Shown here: one piece after another, positions 22,985 through 34,053 of the stretch
Numbering within the stretch: the stretch's first letter is position 1
How the letters are laid out: every line of letters starts with the position of its first letter
Assembly (NCBI GenBank): GCA_037367405.1
Contig: JAZKJV010000680.1
Location: 62,001-126,000 of the forward strand
Direction of reading: 5' to 3'
Source: Ottelia alismoides
Lineage: Eukaryota; Streptophyta; Magnoliopsida; Alismatales; Hydrocharitaceae
Length of the DNA: 64,000 nucleotides
Program-made: the position numbers and the translations under genes
Notes under the pieces: generated by a model
The model's input: the letters and a program-made list of their open reading frames with translations, nothing else
Told to the model about the DNA's origin: nothing
Databases searched by the model: none

Positions 22985-23620
22985 TAGCCGCCCCCTCCTT
23001 AGATGCTCCGCCGCCGCCACCGGCCGCTTTGACGTCGCTGACCACCTGACCTGCCGCCGCCTCCAGACGCCCCCACGAATCCGCCCGCCCCTCTAGCGGC
23101 GGTCGCGCGGCCCGACCTCCGCCTCCACGTCCTCCTCCTTGCCCAAGCGTCGCCTGCCCACCAGCGGCTTGCTGTCGCTGCCCGTCGCGCGGCTACTGCG
23201 CCAGAAGCTGCCCTGCCCTTGTCAGAGACCAGCCAGAGGCTATCGCCCCTGTCGGTTGCCGATGTCCCTCCGTGCGGCGCCGCCCCACACCGCACCATCC
23301 CCAGGCGCACCGTCCGTCGCTGCGGCCGCCCCTCGTTAGCACCGCTCTGCCCTCCGCCAAGCGCTACGGCCGTGTACAGCCGCGCACAACCGCACCACCG
23401 CCTCGCGCCTACCCCGCGCAGCCGCTCCACGCTCGCGTGTGTACCGTTGTGGACCCTGCAGCGCCGCCCGTTCCTGGCCCTAGCACACTCATCGTCGGGG
23501 AACCACGCCGCCCTAGGCTTGCATATGCACCGCCTTCCGCCCGTCCGCCTTCTGTCGCGACACGCGCCACCTCGCCTAGCCCGCCGCCCATGTCTTTTGC
23601 CCTAGCCTCGCTTGGGGGGA
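22985..23620 (+). other. CpG-rich block inside LTR D
   Basis: A sharply GC- and CpG-rich stretch within AT-rich LTR DNA. Long open frames on both strands (Arg/Ala/Pro-rich) follow from the composition and show no domain. The 3' LTR has the same block at about 32215-32840, and the C LTR has one at about 58860-59215. Confidence 0.7.
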
Positions 23621-24821
23621 AAGAAAAGGTCAATTTTTATTTTTATTTTTTAAATTTTGTGAAAATTGCACTCGTGTCCCTGCATGTTTACATATTTACA
23701 GAAGTGCCCTTGTGTACAGTTTGAGTTTATTATTTTAATTTATGTATTGCATTGATACCCCTGACTTCGCATGATAATTTCGACAGTATTGCTGCATCAT
23801 TTTTATTAGAAAAATAGTATTTTGTAGAGCAACTAATTCTTTATCTCGTGGCTATTTATTTACATTTTTGTGAGCAACATATTATTTATTAAAAACCAGA
23901 TATTAATAATCAATGATATTTTGCCTATTTAAGCTCTGAAATTTGCACAGCCATATTTATTGCTCTAATAATTGTGAAAAAATGGGATATGATGCCTTTA
24001 TTTGTGCTTTAATAACTACCCAAGTTTCATCGAAATTGGAGTTGTCGTTTGCATAAAATAAATTCCTTAGTGATTTCTGTAATTGATTTTTAATTAAATC
24101 CATAAAGATCATTTTTGAGAAATTTTTGTTCTCCCGGATTCCTGATTAAAATATCTATTTGAGATAAATAGTTTTCTGGATAATTTGATTCCATGGATTA
24201 ATTAGGAATTAAATACGTACAATTGCTCTGTTTACAGTTGAAAATTCATAAAAAAACATAAAGTGTCAGAAAATTTCAAAAAAAATAGTGTAGCTTAATT
24301 TCATAATATTTAACTTCCAGTAAATTTTCATATTTTTTGCATATCATTTGCACGAAAAATTGCATAAAAAATCCCAAAAAGGTTTGCATTTGCATCTTAA
24401 ATCCAAAAATTCCAAAAAAAATACATTTGCATTCATCATTGGATTAGGTTTACAGAAAAAAATATAACTTGGCCAATTTGGACTAATTTCATATTAAAAT
24501 TAATTTTGGCTAACTAGCTTGTTTTCTTAATAACCTAATTCATATGCATTTGTGCATTGGCATTTTTTATTGCATAAAAAAATTTAAAAAAAATCCCACT
24601 TGGAAAACCGCGATCTAATCCTCTAACTTGATCACGAGTTCCTTTGCCTCCTTGAGTCGACCCTGGGGCTTGCCCAGGTTAAACAAACATAAAACCGCAC
24701 TTAATTTCATTTGACGAATCATCGGTTTGTGTGGTTATTTTTTATCGATCCGAATTTATCTGACTGCAACGAAATCGTCAATTCGACACCATTAAAAAGG
24801 GTAGATCCCCTGATTATCAAA

Positions 24822-24839
24822 TGGCACCATTGCCGGGGA
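24822..24839 (+). other. Primer-binding site of D (tRNA-Asp)
   Basis: TGGCACCATTGCCGGGGA, two bases after the LTR end, differs from the A site at two CpG positions (C to T or G to A). Confidence 0.88.
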
Positions 24840-26302
24840 GGTAAACGGCTTAGGATCACCTTGGAATTAGATTTACGTTTTCCAGTCACTTGAGTAGTCT
24901 GATCCCCGAACGACCTTGTAATTATTTCATTTTCAAATTATTTTTCTATTTATTTATTTCTCTCTCTCTCTGACATTTTTGTATCTTTTTGTGCGAGAGC
25001 CCGGTGGACTTGGAGCGGCTTTCTTGAAGTCGACGCATCTCGAAGTACATCAGAGGCTGACGATTCATGGATCAAGTCGGCTGTTGAGATGCCAAAAAGA
25101 TTTTTATTTATTTTTTTAACTTGTAAAAAATGTGTTTGCATTTACAGCGGTTCCCGTTTGGGTTCTCGCGCGTGTAAGTCATAATAAAACGTGTCCTCGT
25201 GTGCTGTGTGGTTGCTTTACGTAGAATAGGACCTACACTTGCGCCTCTTAGAGCTATTTTAGGGACTGTTTGTGCTTGTAAAATACTAGGACCACACTTC
25301 ACACTTACAAGACACACTTAGACCGGAGGACTTAGCCAAATTCAATTTGTTCTTCACTCGCTAATAAAACTGCCTGTCTAGGAGCGGCTTTTCTCGATTG
25401 CATTCATTTAGTGTAAAATTTTCAATTCAGTATTGCATCCCGCATTGTAGAGAGCTGGAGGCACTGTAAGTATTCTCACTCGAGCATTCATAGTCGTTTT
25501 CTCGATTGCATCAGCTTTTTCCGATTCTCTCTCTCGGTTTTCTAACCTAGGATAAAGTAATTGAGACTAGACGGTAGACGTGATTACTTGTGTGGATTAA
25601 TATCAGTGACAACTAATCTCTAAAATCGGGACTGCTAATTGAATTGGACCAAAAAAATGACTACAATTAACCCTTGTTTGCGGGAGATTAACCCCGACCT
25701 TGTTTTCAGGCTGAGTGAGGGTACTAGAGTGTGTGAGCACCCTAGGGCAGAGCCAAAAACCCCCGCCTTCCATATCGCGTACCCCGATCCGAGCAAATAT
25801 CACCGGCTGAGCTTTGGGTTCAACTGACCAACGCCAAGTAGCTTCTGCGTACTCCGGTAGGTAGATAGGGGCGAAATTGCGGTGCACCGCGACAAGTTGC
25901 TAGTAGCCTCCAACTGCGCTTGCAGGTAGATAGGGGTGAAGTTACATCCTTGTCAGCCTCCGCCTACTCTGTAGGTATATAGGGGCAGGTCCTTGAACTT
26001 TCGGCTGGGGATAGGAGCAAAGAAAGGAAGGGCATTGGTATCTAAAGTGACATGTTAAACATGGGAGACGCATCCGGCTTTTAGATGACTCCCCTATAGG
26101 TTGCGTAACTTCTTGCTATTTGTCTGAAAAATCACACTTAAAATCAACCAGACCAATCGGACTCGGTTTCGGGTCCTTCATCATGTTAAGTGTGAACTCA
26201 GGGTTTACTCTTGCGTTTGTTATTGTTTTTGTCCATGTGTGTTCCTGTGTAATTGCACGTTTTCTACCTTAATCTTCTTACATTCATCCTTTCCTACTCA
26301 AG
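24840..26302 (+). other. Non-coding leader of element D
   Basis: About 1.46 kb. No credible gene. It contains the three-copy repeat at 25841-25990 and a perfect 12-bp palindrome GCGGTGCACCGC at 25879-25890. Confidence 0.6.
25841..25990 (+). repeat. Three degenerate repeats with AGATAGGGG core
   Basis: Units at about 25841-25872, 25905-25936 and 25955-25988 share a CT/GC-rich lead (TGCGTACTCCG, CTCCAACTGCG, CTCCGCCTACT) followed by GGTAGATAGGGGCGAA-like sequence. The purine core TAGGGG recalls the polypurine tract but lies in the leader. Confidence 0.65.
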
Positions 26303-27086
26303 ATGTCGGGATATTGGTCCCCATACCCTGAGACCTCCGGTCATTCCTCATCGACCATATATAGTTCATCTTCGCTTTCTCCTTCTTCTATGTATCCTCT
26401 GCCATCCACGGGAGACCCTTACCTGTGGTCGGTTCCACCTCAACCCGATTATGAAGTCAGAACTTCGACCGACTTCTCCACTTCTTCGCATTTCTCACCT
26501 ACTCCATATTCTAAACATTCCGGATCCACTTCCACCTTGGGTTAACTGTCCTTACTCTCGAGAGCTTGCTGGAATCAGTGAACCATACGAAGAGCAAGCC
26601 ACTACTGAGACAGATGACTGGCAGAACAACTTGGTCGATCGAACAACCCAAATAGAGAGGCCTGCACATCAGGATTTCCCAGACTTGATTAACTTTAGTG
26701 ATCAAGCTTCCATTAGCCAGCCTTTATATCATACATTCGAAGAACCTATACATTCACAATATTGGACTCATAAGCTAGACTTATCAATCCCCATTTCACT
26801 GATTCCATCATATGAGGCTCCGACCAATATTAGCCATTTGGATGGTCCATACTCGACCCAACATTACATGCCAGAGTCTAGGTATGTTGAGTATGAGACC
26901 CCAACATCTCAGCAATATCCTCCAATTGAGCAGAACTCTCTCATGATTTGTCATGAGAACATTTTGGAGGATGACATTTCCAGACTTATTGAGAAAAATG
27001 AATCATTTGGTAACAAGCTGAGAGATGTCATCGAAATCTTGCACTCAATTTTCGTCAGCTGGGTATTGAAGTGGAGAAGTAAGTAA
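26303..27086 (+). pseudogene. Gag-position ORF of element D (frameshifted)
   Basis: It starts at ATG 26303 with a Ser/Pro/Tyr-rich segment (SGYWSPYPETSGHSSST). The frame shifts near 26510-26540 and continues to 27086 in another frame. The second part contains PLPPWVNCPYSREL, an acidic/polar stretch, and a helical end (LIEKNESFGNKLRDVIEILH). No CCHC knuckle is seen. The layout parallels A's leader protein (low-complexity start, helical end) but is longer. It is probably a rapidly evolving gag N-terminus. Translation in this copy would stop at about residue 80. Confidence 0.55.
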
Positions 27087-28708
27087 GTAGATCTGATGTT
27101 GAAAACCAAGCGAGTATTAGGGAACCCACATCTTTTGTACAGCTGGAGTCCATTCTATATCCCTCTTCTACTAACCACTTACCCTCCAATCCTGAGTCTG
27201 ATCATTCATCCACCAAAAATACCAAAAAAATTGAAAAACCAAGAAACCACATAAAAATTGAAAATGAAAAAGACTTGAAAATTTTGGATCCTACCCTAAG
27301 GGAAGCACTCGATGAAGAGTTGATATTAATCTTCCCTTAATAAAGGCCATAGATCACTTTCCCGACCTCAAACGATTTGTAAAGAGTAAGATGATGCCCA
27401 AGAGGTCGGGAAATAAGAAGACAAGGACTGAAAGATACTGTCTATGGCCACCTCCTTGGTGATGGGGAGAAACACCAAAAGCCGTAGAGTGAAGCGGTTG
27501 CCCCGAGTTGAATGTGAAATCAAGACACCATCTTTACCCATGCGAGAATCGATGATGACTCATCGATAAATATCCTCCCGACCTATGTGTTTGACAAGCT
27601 GAAACTCAGGCCAAACAGAAAGTCAAGAAAGATCGTTCAGCTGGCTGATCGATCTATCAAACGGTCGAGAGGAAACATTTCAATCATCGTTACTTTCCAA
27701 GGTGCTCTACTCTAGGTGGACTTCACGATAATTGACATTGAGCACCGAGGAGAGTTTACTCAGACTCCTATTATTCTCGGGAAACCGTTCTTAGCCTTGG
27801 CTAAGGCGACTATAGATTGCGAGACTCGGGAAATCGATTTTACAGTATTAGGAACGCTTCAACCTCACTCATTCTTTGATACACTTTACTCTAAGGTGAC
27901 CCGCACATCCGCTGATAGTCGTGACCATCGAGAGGAAGAAGAGTCCCACCTCTCTGCTACACTAGAGAGACCGACTGTCCGGACGACCGTTGGATCAGAG
28001 ACTCCCCACACCTCCACTTCATCAACTGCTTGCACCACCACCGTGATAGCTTCTAAGGAGGACTCACGACCAGAAGCTATCATTGAGTCGGACACGACCT
28101 TTGTTGATTGCCTTGATCATTTTGATGATCCGACACAAGAGCCCAATAATGCCACGCCAACTGAGATCACTAACACCTTCTCGAGACGTGTGCTGACCCT
28201 TCAGGAATATTCTAATATATATGGTGACCCGTCTGATGAGAAACCCATGGTCAGCACCGCATCACATCCCAGACCTTCAAAGGAAACAACCAAGACTAAA
28301 TTGACTCCACATAAAAACATGGTTGCTCCTTCTTCTAGTCGGCTATCTAGTGAGAGGAAGTCGATAATCGATTCCTCGGGGTGTTCCCCCGAACCTCTCA
28401 AGGCGCGTCGCTCTCATCTCCCTCTCAATGATTCAGGTTCTAGAAAACCGACTAAGAAAATTTCCTTTAACATTCCGGAGAAGGAATTTTCTGAGGAGTC
28501 CTCATCTGGTCCGGATAAGATGATTTATATGAGTGAGCTCAGTTCGGTTGTTCTTAAGCCGTATCTAAGCAAGCAGCCGTGTGTCGACCCTCGTTGGACG
28601 ATCCCTTCACCTCACTACTATTCATCTGAGGACGATTTCGATAGCATCATACTTGTATATTCCTTACATCCTCGCTCCCGCAAGAAGGTTCGTCACAAAC
28701 CATCTTGA
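27087..28708 (+). pseudogene. Retropepsin-like pseudogene with acidic tail (element D)
   Basis: The reading is broken between 27087 and 27715 by shifts and stops, then open to 28708. Recognisable pieces: a start like A's ATMA motif near 27444; active-site region DDSSIN at 27554-27571, again lacking the usual D-S-G; QLADRSIKR near 27640; a TAG at 27713-27715; then VDFTIIDIE and PIILGKPFLA. After the protease comes about 270 residues of Ser/Thr/Asp/Glu-rich tail ending RSRKKVRHKPS, nearly the same end as in A. No reverse transcriptase follows. By homology with A it is a protease-plus-tail protein; this copy is non-functional. Confidence 0.7.
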
Positions 28709-29401
28709 TCCTAGTATATTCTCACTCCTTCTTATATATATTTTCCCTCCCTCCCCAGTGATTCGAATCACTCTCCCTAGCTCCATATCATTTCATCATG
28801 GCTATACTTAGGATGACCAGATCCTAAGTATAGGGGGAGAGTGACCCGGGTCTCTTCACCATTCGATGTATATTCTCTAGACCTCATCGGTTCTCACACT
28901 CACTCCTATCCTATACTTAGGCTGACCAAAGCCTAAGTATAGGGGGGACCAATGCCCAACGTGTATATTCTCCTCCATTTCCCCTCTTGACCTCGCCCGC
29001 CCCATTTTTGATCTTCTTGTACACTTAGGCTGCCAGAGCTTAAGTATAGGGGGCCAAAGCGACTTCTATACATTTTTGTTATTTTAGCTCTCCTATGCTT
29101 AGCATGAGCTTTGTCTTTTTCCACGCTTTTTGTGCTCTGAGGACATAACACATGCTAAGTATAGGGGCGTGTATATATATTACATATATATTTTACCCAT
29201 AGCTCATATTTTCACGTATTTTTATGTAATAATTACGGGATGGGTAAAATTGGAGAAATATTTTTGTAAAATACACTTGTATAATCTGTATAATACTCAT
29301 AAAACACATGTACCGTAGGAGATATACCAGAGTTTTGAAAAAAATGGAAAAAAAACAAAAAAAATAGGCTTCTTATTTACTCTCGCATATCATCCTTGCA
29401 T

Positions 29402-29433
<32 letters not shown>

Positions 29434-30574
29434 GTCTTGCATTTCATTCATCTAAATAGCATGTCATCGGCATCTCATCTGCATATCTTGCATATGCAAA
29501 GTGAAAAGCTAGTGGGTTCTGAACCAAGTTATGAGTAGATATTGAGGATGGACTTGATTTGACCTTAATCTACCTAATTTCAGAGGAACCTTATAGGAGT
29601 TGGAGTTAAGATTTTTCTGGTCAAGTGACTTAATTCTTTGAGTCCGTAAGTCTATGTTCACATGTCATCTTGATTAGTCTAAGTAGAATATCTCGTGCAC
29701 ACGCATGATTCTTATAGACAATGACCTAACTTGGACAAGCACAATGCACATAGCTCTTCATTGATGAGGTGGTGAGGAGGTAGAATCCTTTAGCTTGGAG
29801 TAGCACATGGGTGGAAACATCCGTCCTCCTCTAGGGAGGATAGTGCATCTCAACCTAGTCTGGTGGTGTTGACGTCTAAAGACGGGATGCTGTGGGTTGC
29901 AATAATGCTTCAAAAGAGGGATAGTCTACTAGCTCAAGAGGAAAAACTCCTGATGTACATGTTGTATCTTTTTTATAGTTCGAAATATATATATATATAT
30001 ATGCAAAAACTCCAAAAAAATCAGGCATGTCTAAGTGAAAATAAAATACCTGTCGGAGTATGTATATTAGCAAAGAAAATGCAGCTGGATGACTTGGCTA
30101 CACTGGTCAGGCATCCCAGGATAGGTAGCTACACTGGCTACCGTCCATTCTTTTCTCTACCCCCTCCTCTTGAGCTGGTCGCACTTGAACTTAGAAGGAA
30201 ATACCCCGCTCCTTGAGGAAAGAGTTACTGGACCGGGTAATTAGAGTTACCTTGTTAGATGAGGCTGCTTCTGAGCCATTTCTGATGTGGAGAGCTATTT
30301 TACACTTATACAGTACAAGTAAGAATCATAGTCATCAGAAATTTGCGTCTGAGGATTTGTTCTGACCTGACTATTGAGGAGTCTTGAATAGAAGACTTGT
30401 GGAACCTGAAGTTTGTTAGGTCTTAAGTTCAGATCCCAATAAGGTTCCACCACAAAATTAATCCAAAGATCGAGTCAAGCTCCATTTTCAACTTTTATTC
30501 ATGACCTTGGTAAGGAACCCAAAATCATTTCACTCTTGCATTTCATTTTAGTTGCTCGGGGACGAGCAATGTTT
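28709..30574 (+). other. Non-coding 3' region of element D
   Basis: About 1.9 kb, no gene. It holds the hairpin array, a short (AT)8 run near 29986, and a segment similar to the A 3' region (9890-10920). The array and spacer words match the inverted complement of C at 62261-62520 (for example GGGGGGACCAATGCCCAA), showing common descent of the D and C 3' regions. Confidence 0.7.
28802..29167 (+). repeat. Array of four polypurine-tract hairpins (element D)
   Basis: Hairpins at 28802-28837, 28911-28948, 29021-29053 and 29092-29167. The first two have perfect 11-12-bp arms (CTATACTTAGG...CCTAAGTATAG) with GGGGG after them; the last is the longer form with GAGGACATAACACATGC before AAGTATAGGGG. 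Confidence 0.9.
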
Positions 30575-30587
30575 AAGTATAGGGGGT
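30575..30587 (+). other. Polypurine tract of element D
   Basis: AAGTATAGGGGGT directly before the 3' LTR at 30588. Confidence 0.9.
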
Positions 30588-33500
30588 TGATGAATCTGTG
30601 ATTCATCACTCTTAAAGTTGAAAATAGAGCCTTGTTCCCGAGTATTTAGCAGCATATTTCCCTTTATCTTGCATAAATAGTATTCATACATGCATCCATA
30701 ACACATGCATTTTAGCATCCATATTTGCAGTAAATATGAAGCCTATTTTCACTTGTAAAATATCCACAAATATTCACCTAATTATCTGTATTTTATCCCC
30801 CTCCCAAGTCAATAAAAATGACCCTATACCGTGTACATTACTATCACTAATAAAAGAAAGATATCTAAAAAATATTAACTTGTAAAATTGACCAATAAAA
30901 CCCGAGTCCAAATTTAAGACCATGAACCTTAAAATGTGCATATCTCTCTCATACAGTGCCTGATTTAGGTCTACTCACTTTTAAAGTAATATACATTCAA
31001 AGACCTTCGAAACAAGACCAATTTCATTAAAATCGGAGCTCGTATGCAAAACTTGGGTTTTGGGCCCCTATTGTATATTGTACATATTGACCTTTTTTTA
31101 CCCTTCATTTTATCCTTTTATTTTATTAATTATTAAAAATTCAAAAAAATTAGATTAATTTGTAAATATTCTTTTTATATTTTCTCTATTTTTATTTTTA
31201 TTTTTCTCTTCTATAAAAATGACAAAAAAATTACAAAAGATAAAATGCAATATTTTATATCTATAAGGTATCACCCAAAAACACATTTTGTACAGATAAC
31301 TTCTTTTGATTTTTGGCCCTTCACAAAAGTTGTAGATCTCATTAAGGCGAGAAACTTTCATGTTGACCACTTTTTGATTTAATCCCTTTGTTATTTCTTT
31401 TTTATTTTTCTTTACATTTAATTTTTGAATTTTCTAGGAGCGACATGTGGCAGCTCTTGGAGCCGCCATGTCACCCCTTTTTTCATTATTTTCAGATTTA
31501 TTTTATTCAGATTTATTATTATTATTATTTTATTATTACTATTTTAATTATTTTTAGTAGCCTACTATATTATTTTATCAATTATTTGTTTTATTCCCCT
31601 TTTACCTCTTCTCCTCTACTTGCCTTCTACTCCAAGCCACATCTTCTCCACTTCCTCCACCATTTTCTCCACTTTCTCCATCTCTTTTCCAACTCCCCCT
31701 CCTCTTTTTATTCACTACCATCTCCATCATTTTCCCTCATCCACCAATCTTGAGATAGAGAGCCCCATCCCTCGTATCGTTCCTGGTGACAGCACGGATG
31801 AGACGATCTGAGCGACGACGAGCTCGGCCATCTTCGGCCATGGTGAGATCCAAGGAGCCTCACAACTCCTTATTGCAGCTTCCACACAAGCTGCTCAAGC
31901 TTCGGAGCACCTGCCATCTCCTCGAGTCTACAACCGGAAGCTGCACACCGCAGCTTCACAATCGGGAGAAATTCCAGGTAATTCTCTATCCCTTTCCTTT
32001 CCTTGTTATTTTATTTTTATCTAACTATTTTCTTCCTTGTTTTTCATCGCGATCACCACACCATTATCACTTCAGTTATCATTCACCATCCTCATTTTTT
32101 TCATCATCACCATACATCACACACACACATCACTTCATTTTAATTCATTCATATTTTTCCTTTTAAAAAAGAAAATAAAAAAATTACAAAAAATTAAAAA
32201 AAGCACAGGGAAGAAGCAGCCGTAGCCGTCCCCTCCCTGGCTGCTCCATCGCCGCTGCCGACCACCAGACCATCCGTCGCGTGCAGCTGCCACCGCCTCC
32301 AGGTGCCCCCGTGCATCCGCCTGCCCCTCCAGCGACGGTCGCGTGGCCCGGCCTCCACCTCCACGTCCTCCTCCTCGCCCAGGTGCATCGCCTGCCCGCT
32401 TGTAGCCTGCTGCCACTGCCCTCCACGCGGCCGCTGCACCAGAAGCCACCCTGCCCCTGTTAGAGACCAGCCAGAGGCCATCGCCCCTGTCGGCCGCCGT
32501 TGTCCCTCCTCGCGGCGCTGCCCCACGTCACACCATCCCCAGGTGTGTCGCTCGTCGCTGTGACCACCTCTCGTCAGCGCCGCTCCGCCCTTCGCCAGGC
32601 GCTGCGGCCGTGCACTATCGCGCCACCGCCTTGCATCGACCCCGTGCAGCCGCTCCATGCGTGCTTGTGTACCATCGTGGACCCTGCAGCGCCGCCCTCT
32701 CCTGGCCCTAGCATGCTCATCGTCGGGGAACCGCACCGCCCTAGGCTTGCATACGCGCTGCCCTCTTCCCGTCCGCCTTCCGTCGCGACGCGTGCCACCT
32801 CGCCTAGCCCGCCGCCCACGTCTTTTGCCCTAGCCTAACTTGGGGAAAAAGAAAAGGTCGATTTTTATTTTTATTTTTTATTTTGTGAAAACTGCACTCG
32901 TGCCCCTACATATTTACATATTTGCAGAAGTTCCTTTGTGCACAGTTTGAGTTTATTGTTTTAATTTCCGTATTACATTGATACCCCTGACTTCGTATGA
33001 TAATTTAGACAATATTTTTGCATCATTTTTATTAGAAAATAGCATTTTGTAGAGCAACTAATTCTTTATCTCGTGGCTATTTATTTACATTTTTGTGAGC
33101 ATCATATTATTTATTAAAAATCAGAGATTGAAAATCAGTGATATTTTGCCCATTTAAGCTCTGAAATTCGCCCAGCCAAATTTATTGCTCTAAAAATTGT
33201 GAAAAAAAGAGATGATGCCTTTATTTGTGCTTTAATTACTATCTAAGTTTCATCGAAATTGGAGTTGTTGTTTGCATAAAATAAATTCTTAGTAATTTCT
33301 ATAATTGATTTTTAATTAAATCCATAAAGATCATTTCTTGAGAAATTTCATTTCTCATGGATTCTTGATTAAAATATCTATTTGAGATAAATAGTTCTCT
33401 GGATAATTTGATTTTGTGGATTAATTAGGAATTAAATTCATACAATCGCTCTGTTTTCAGTAAAAAATTCATAAAAAATCATAAGGTGTCAGAAAATTCC

Positions 33501-34048
33501 AAAAAAATAGTTAACTTATTTCATCATATTTAACTTACAGTAAACTTTTCATATTTTTTTCAAATCATATGCACGAAAAAATGCATAAAACCCCCCAAAA
33601 AAGTTTGCATTTTTCATTTGTGCATCTTAAATCCAAAAATTCCAAAAAAATACATTTGCATTCATCATTGGATTAGGTTTTCAGAAAAAATATAACTTGA
33701 CCAATTTGGACTAATTTCACATTATAAAGAATTTTAGCTAAGTATCTTGTTTTCTTAATAACCTAATTCATCTGCATTTGTGCGTTGGCATTTTTTATTG
33801 CATAAAAAATTAAAAAAATCCCACTTGGAAAACCGTGATCTAATCCCTCTAACTTGATCCTGAGTTGTTCCTTTGCCTCCTTGAGTCGACCATGGGGCTT
33901 GCCCAGGTTAAACAAACATAAAACCATACTTAATTTCATTCGACGAATCATCGGTCCGTGTGGTTATTTTTGATCGATCCGGATTTATCTGACTGCAACG
34001 AAATCGTCAATTCGACACCATTAAAAAGGGTAGATCCCTGGATTATCA
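30588..34048 (+). repeat. 3' LTR of element D
   Basis: 3461 bp, colinear with 21356-24819, ending GGATTATCA before target duplication GGTAG (34049-34053). It carries the palindrome (31319-31363), the splice-site-like CCAG|GTA at 31977/31978 and the CpG-rich block (about 32215-32840). Confidence 0.92.
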
Positions 34049-34053
34049 GGTAG
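34049..34053. other. Target-site duplication of D, right copy (GGTAG)
   Basis: Identical to 21351-21355. Confidence 0.92.

Larger units (their letters stand above)
21356..24819 (+). repeat. 5' LTR of element D
   Basis: 3464 bp, TGATGAATC...GATTATCA, paired with 30588-34048. Notable parts in order: terminal hairpin (arms TGATGAATC/GATTCATCA), a U3 block shared as inverted complement with the minus-strand C and I LTRs (about 21716-21835), palindrome at 22079-22122, a pyrimidine-rich leader-like stretch (about 22360-22500), a good 5' splice-site sequence CCAG|GTAATT at 22735/22736, and a CpG-rich block (22985-23620). Confidence 0.92.
21356..34048 (+). mobile_element. Element D: complete non-autonomous Athila-like LTR retrotransposon
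   Basis: Complete from LTR to LTR, 12,693 bp, flanked by GGTAG on both sides. Internal order: tRNA-Asp primer site, leader, gag-position ORF, protease remnant with acidic tail, hairpin array, polypurine tract. No reverse transcriptase or integrase in the 5.8-kb interior. The 3' region and LTR resemble those of C, so C-like elements are the likely enzyme source. LTRs differ by roughly 4% over the first ~270 bases by eye, so insertion is fairly recent relative to F. It lies in solo LTR I. Confidence 0.92.

Noticed and set aside
22999..23724. Long Arg/Ala/Pro-rich frames in the D LTRs (also 32135-32838) and C LTR (58773-59172)
   Set aside because: Compositional frames in CpG-rich DNA. Both strands are open and no motif is seen.
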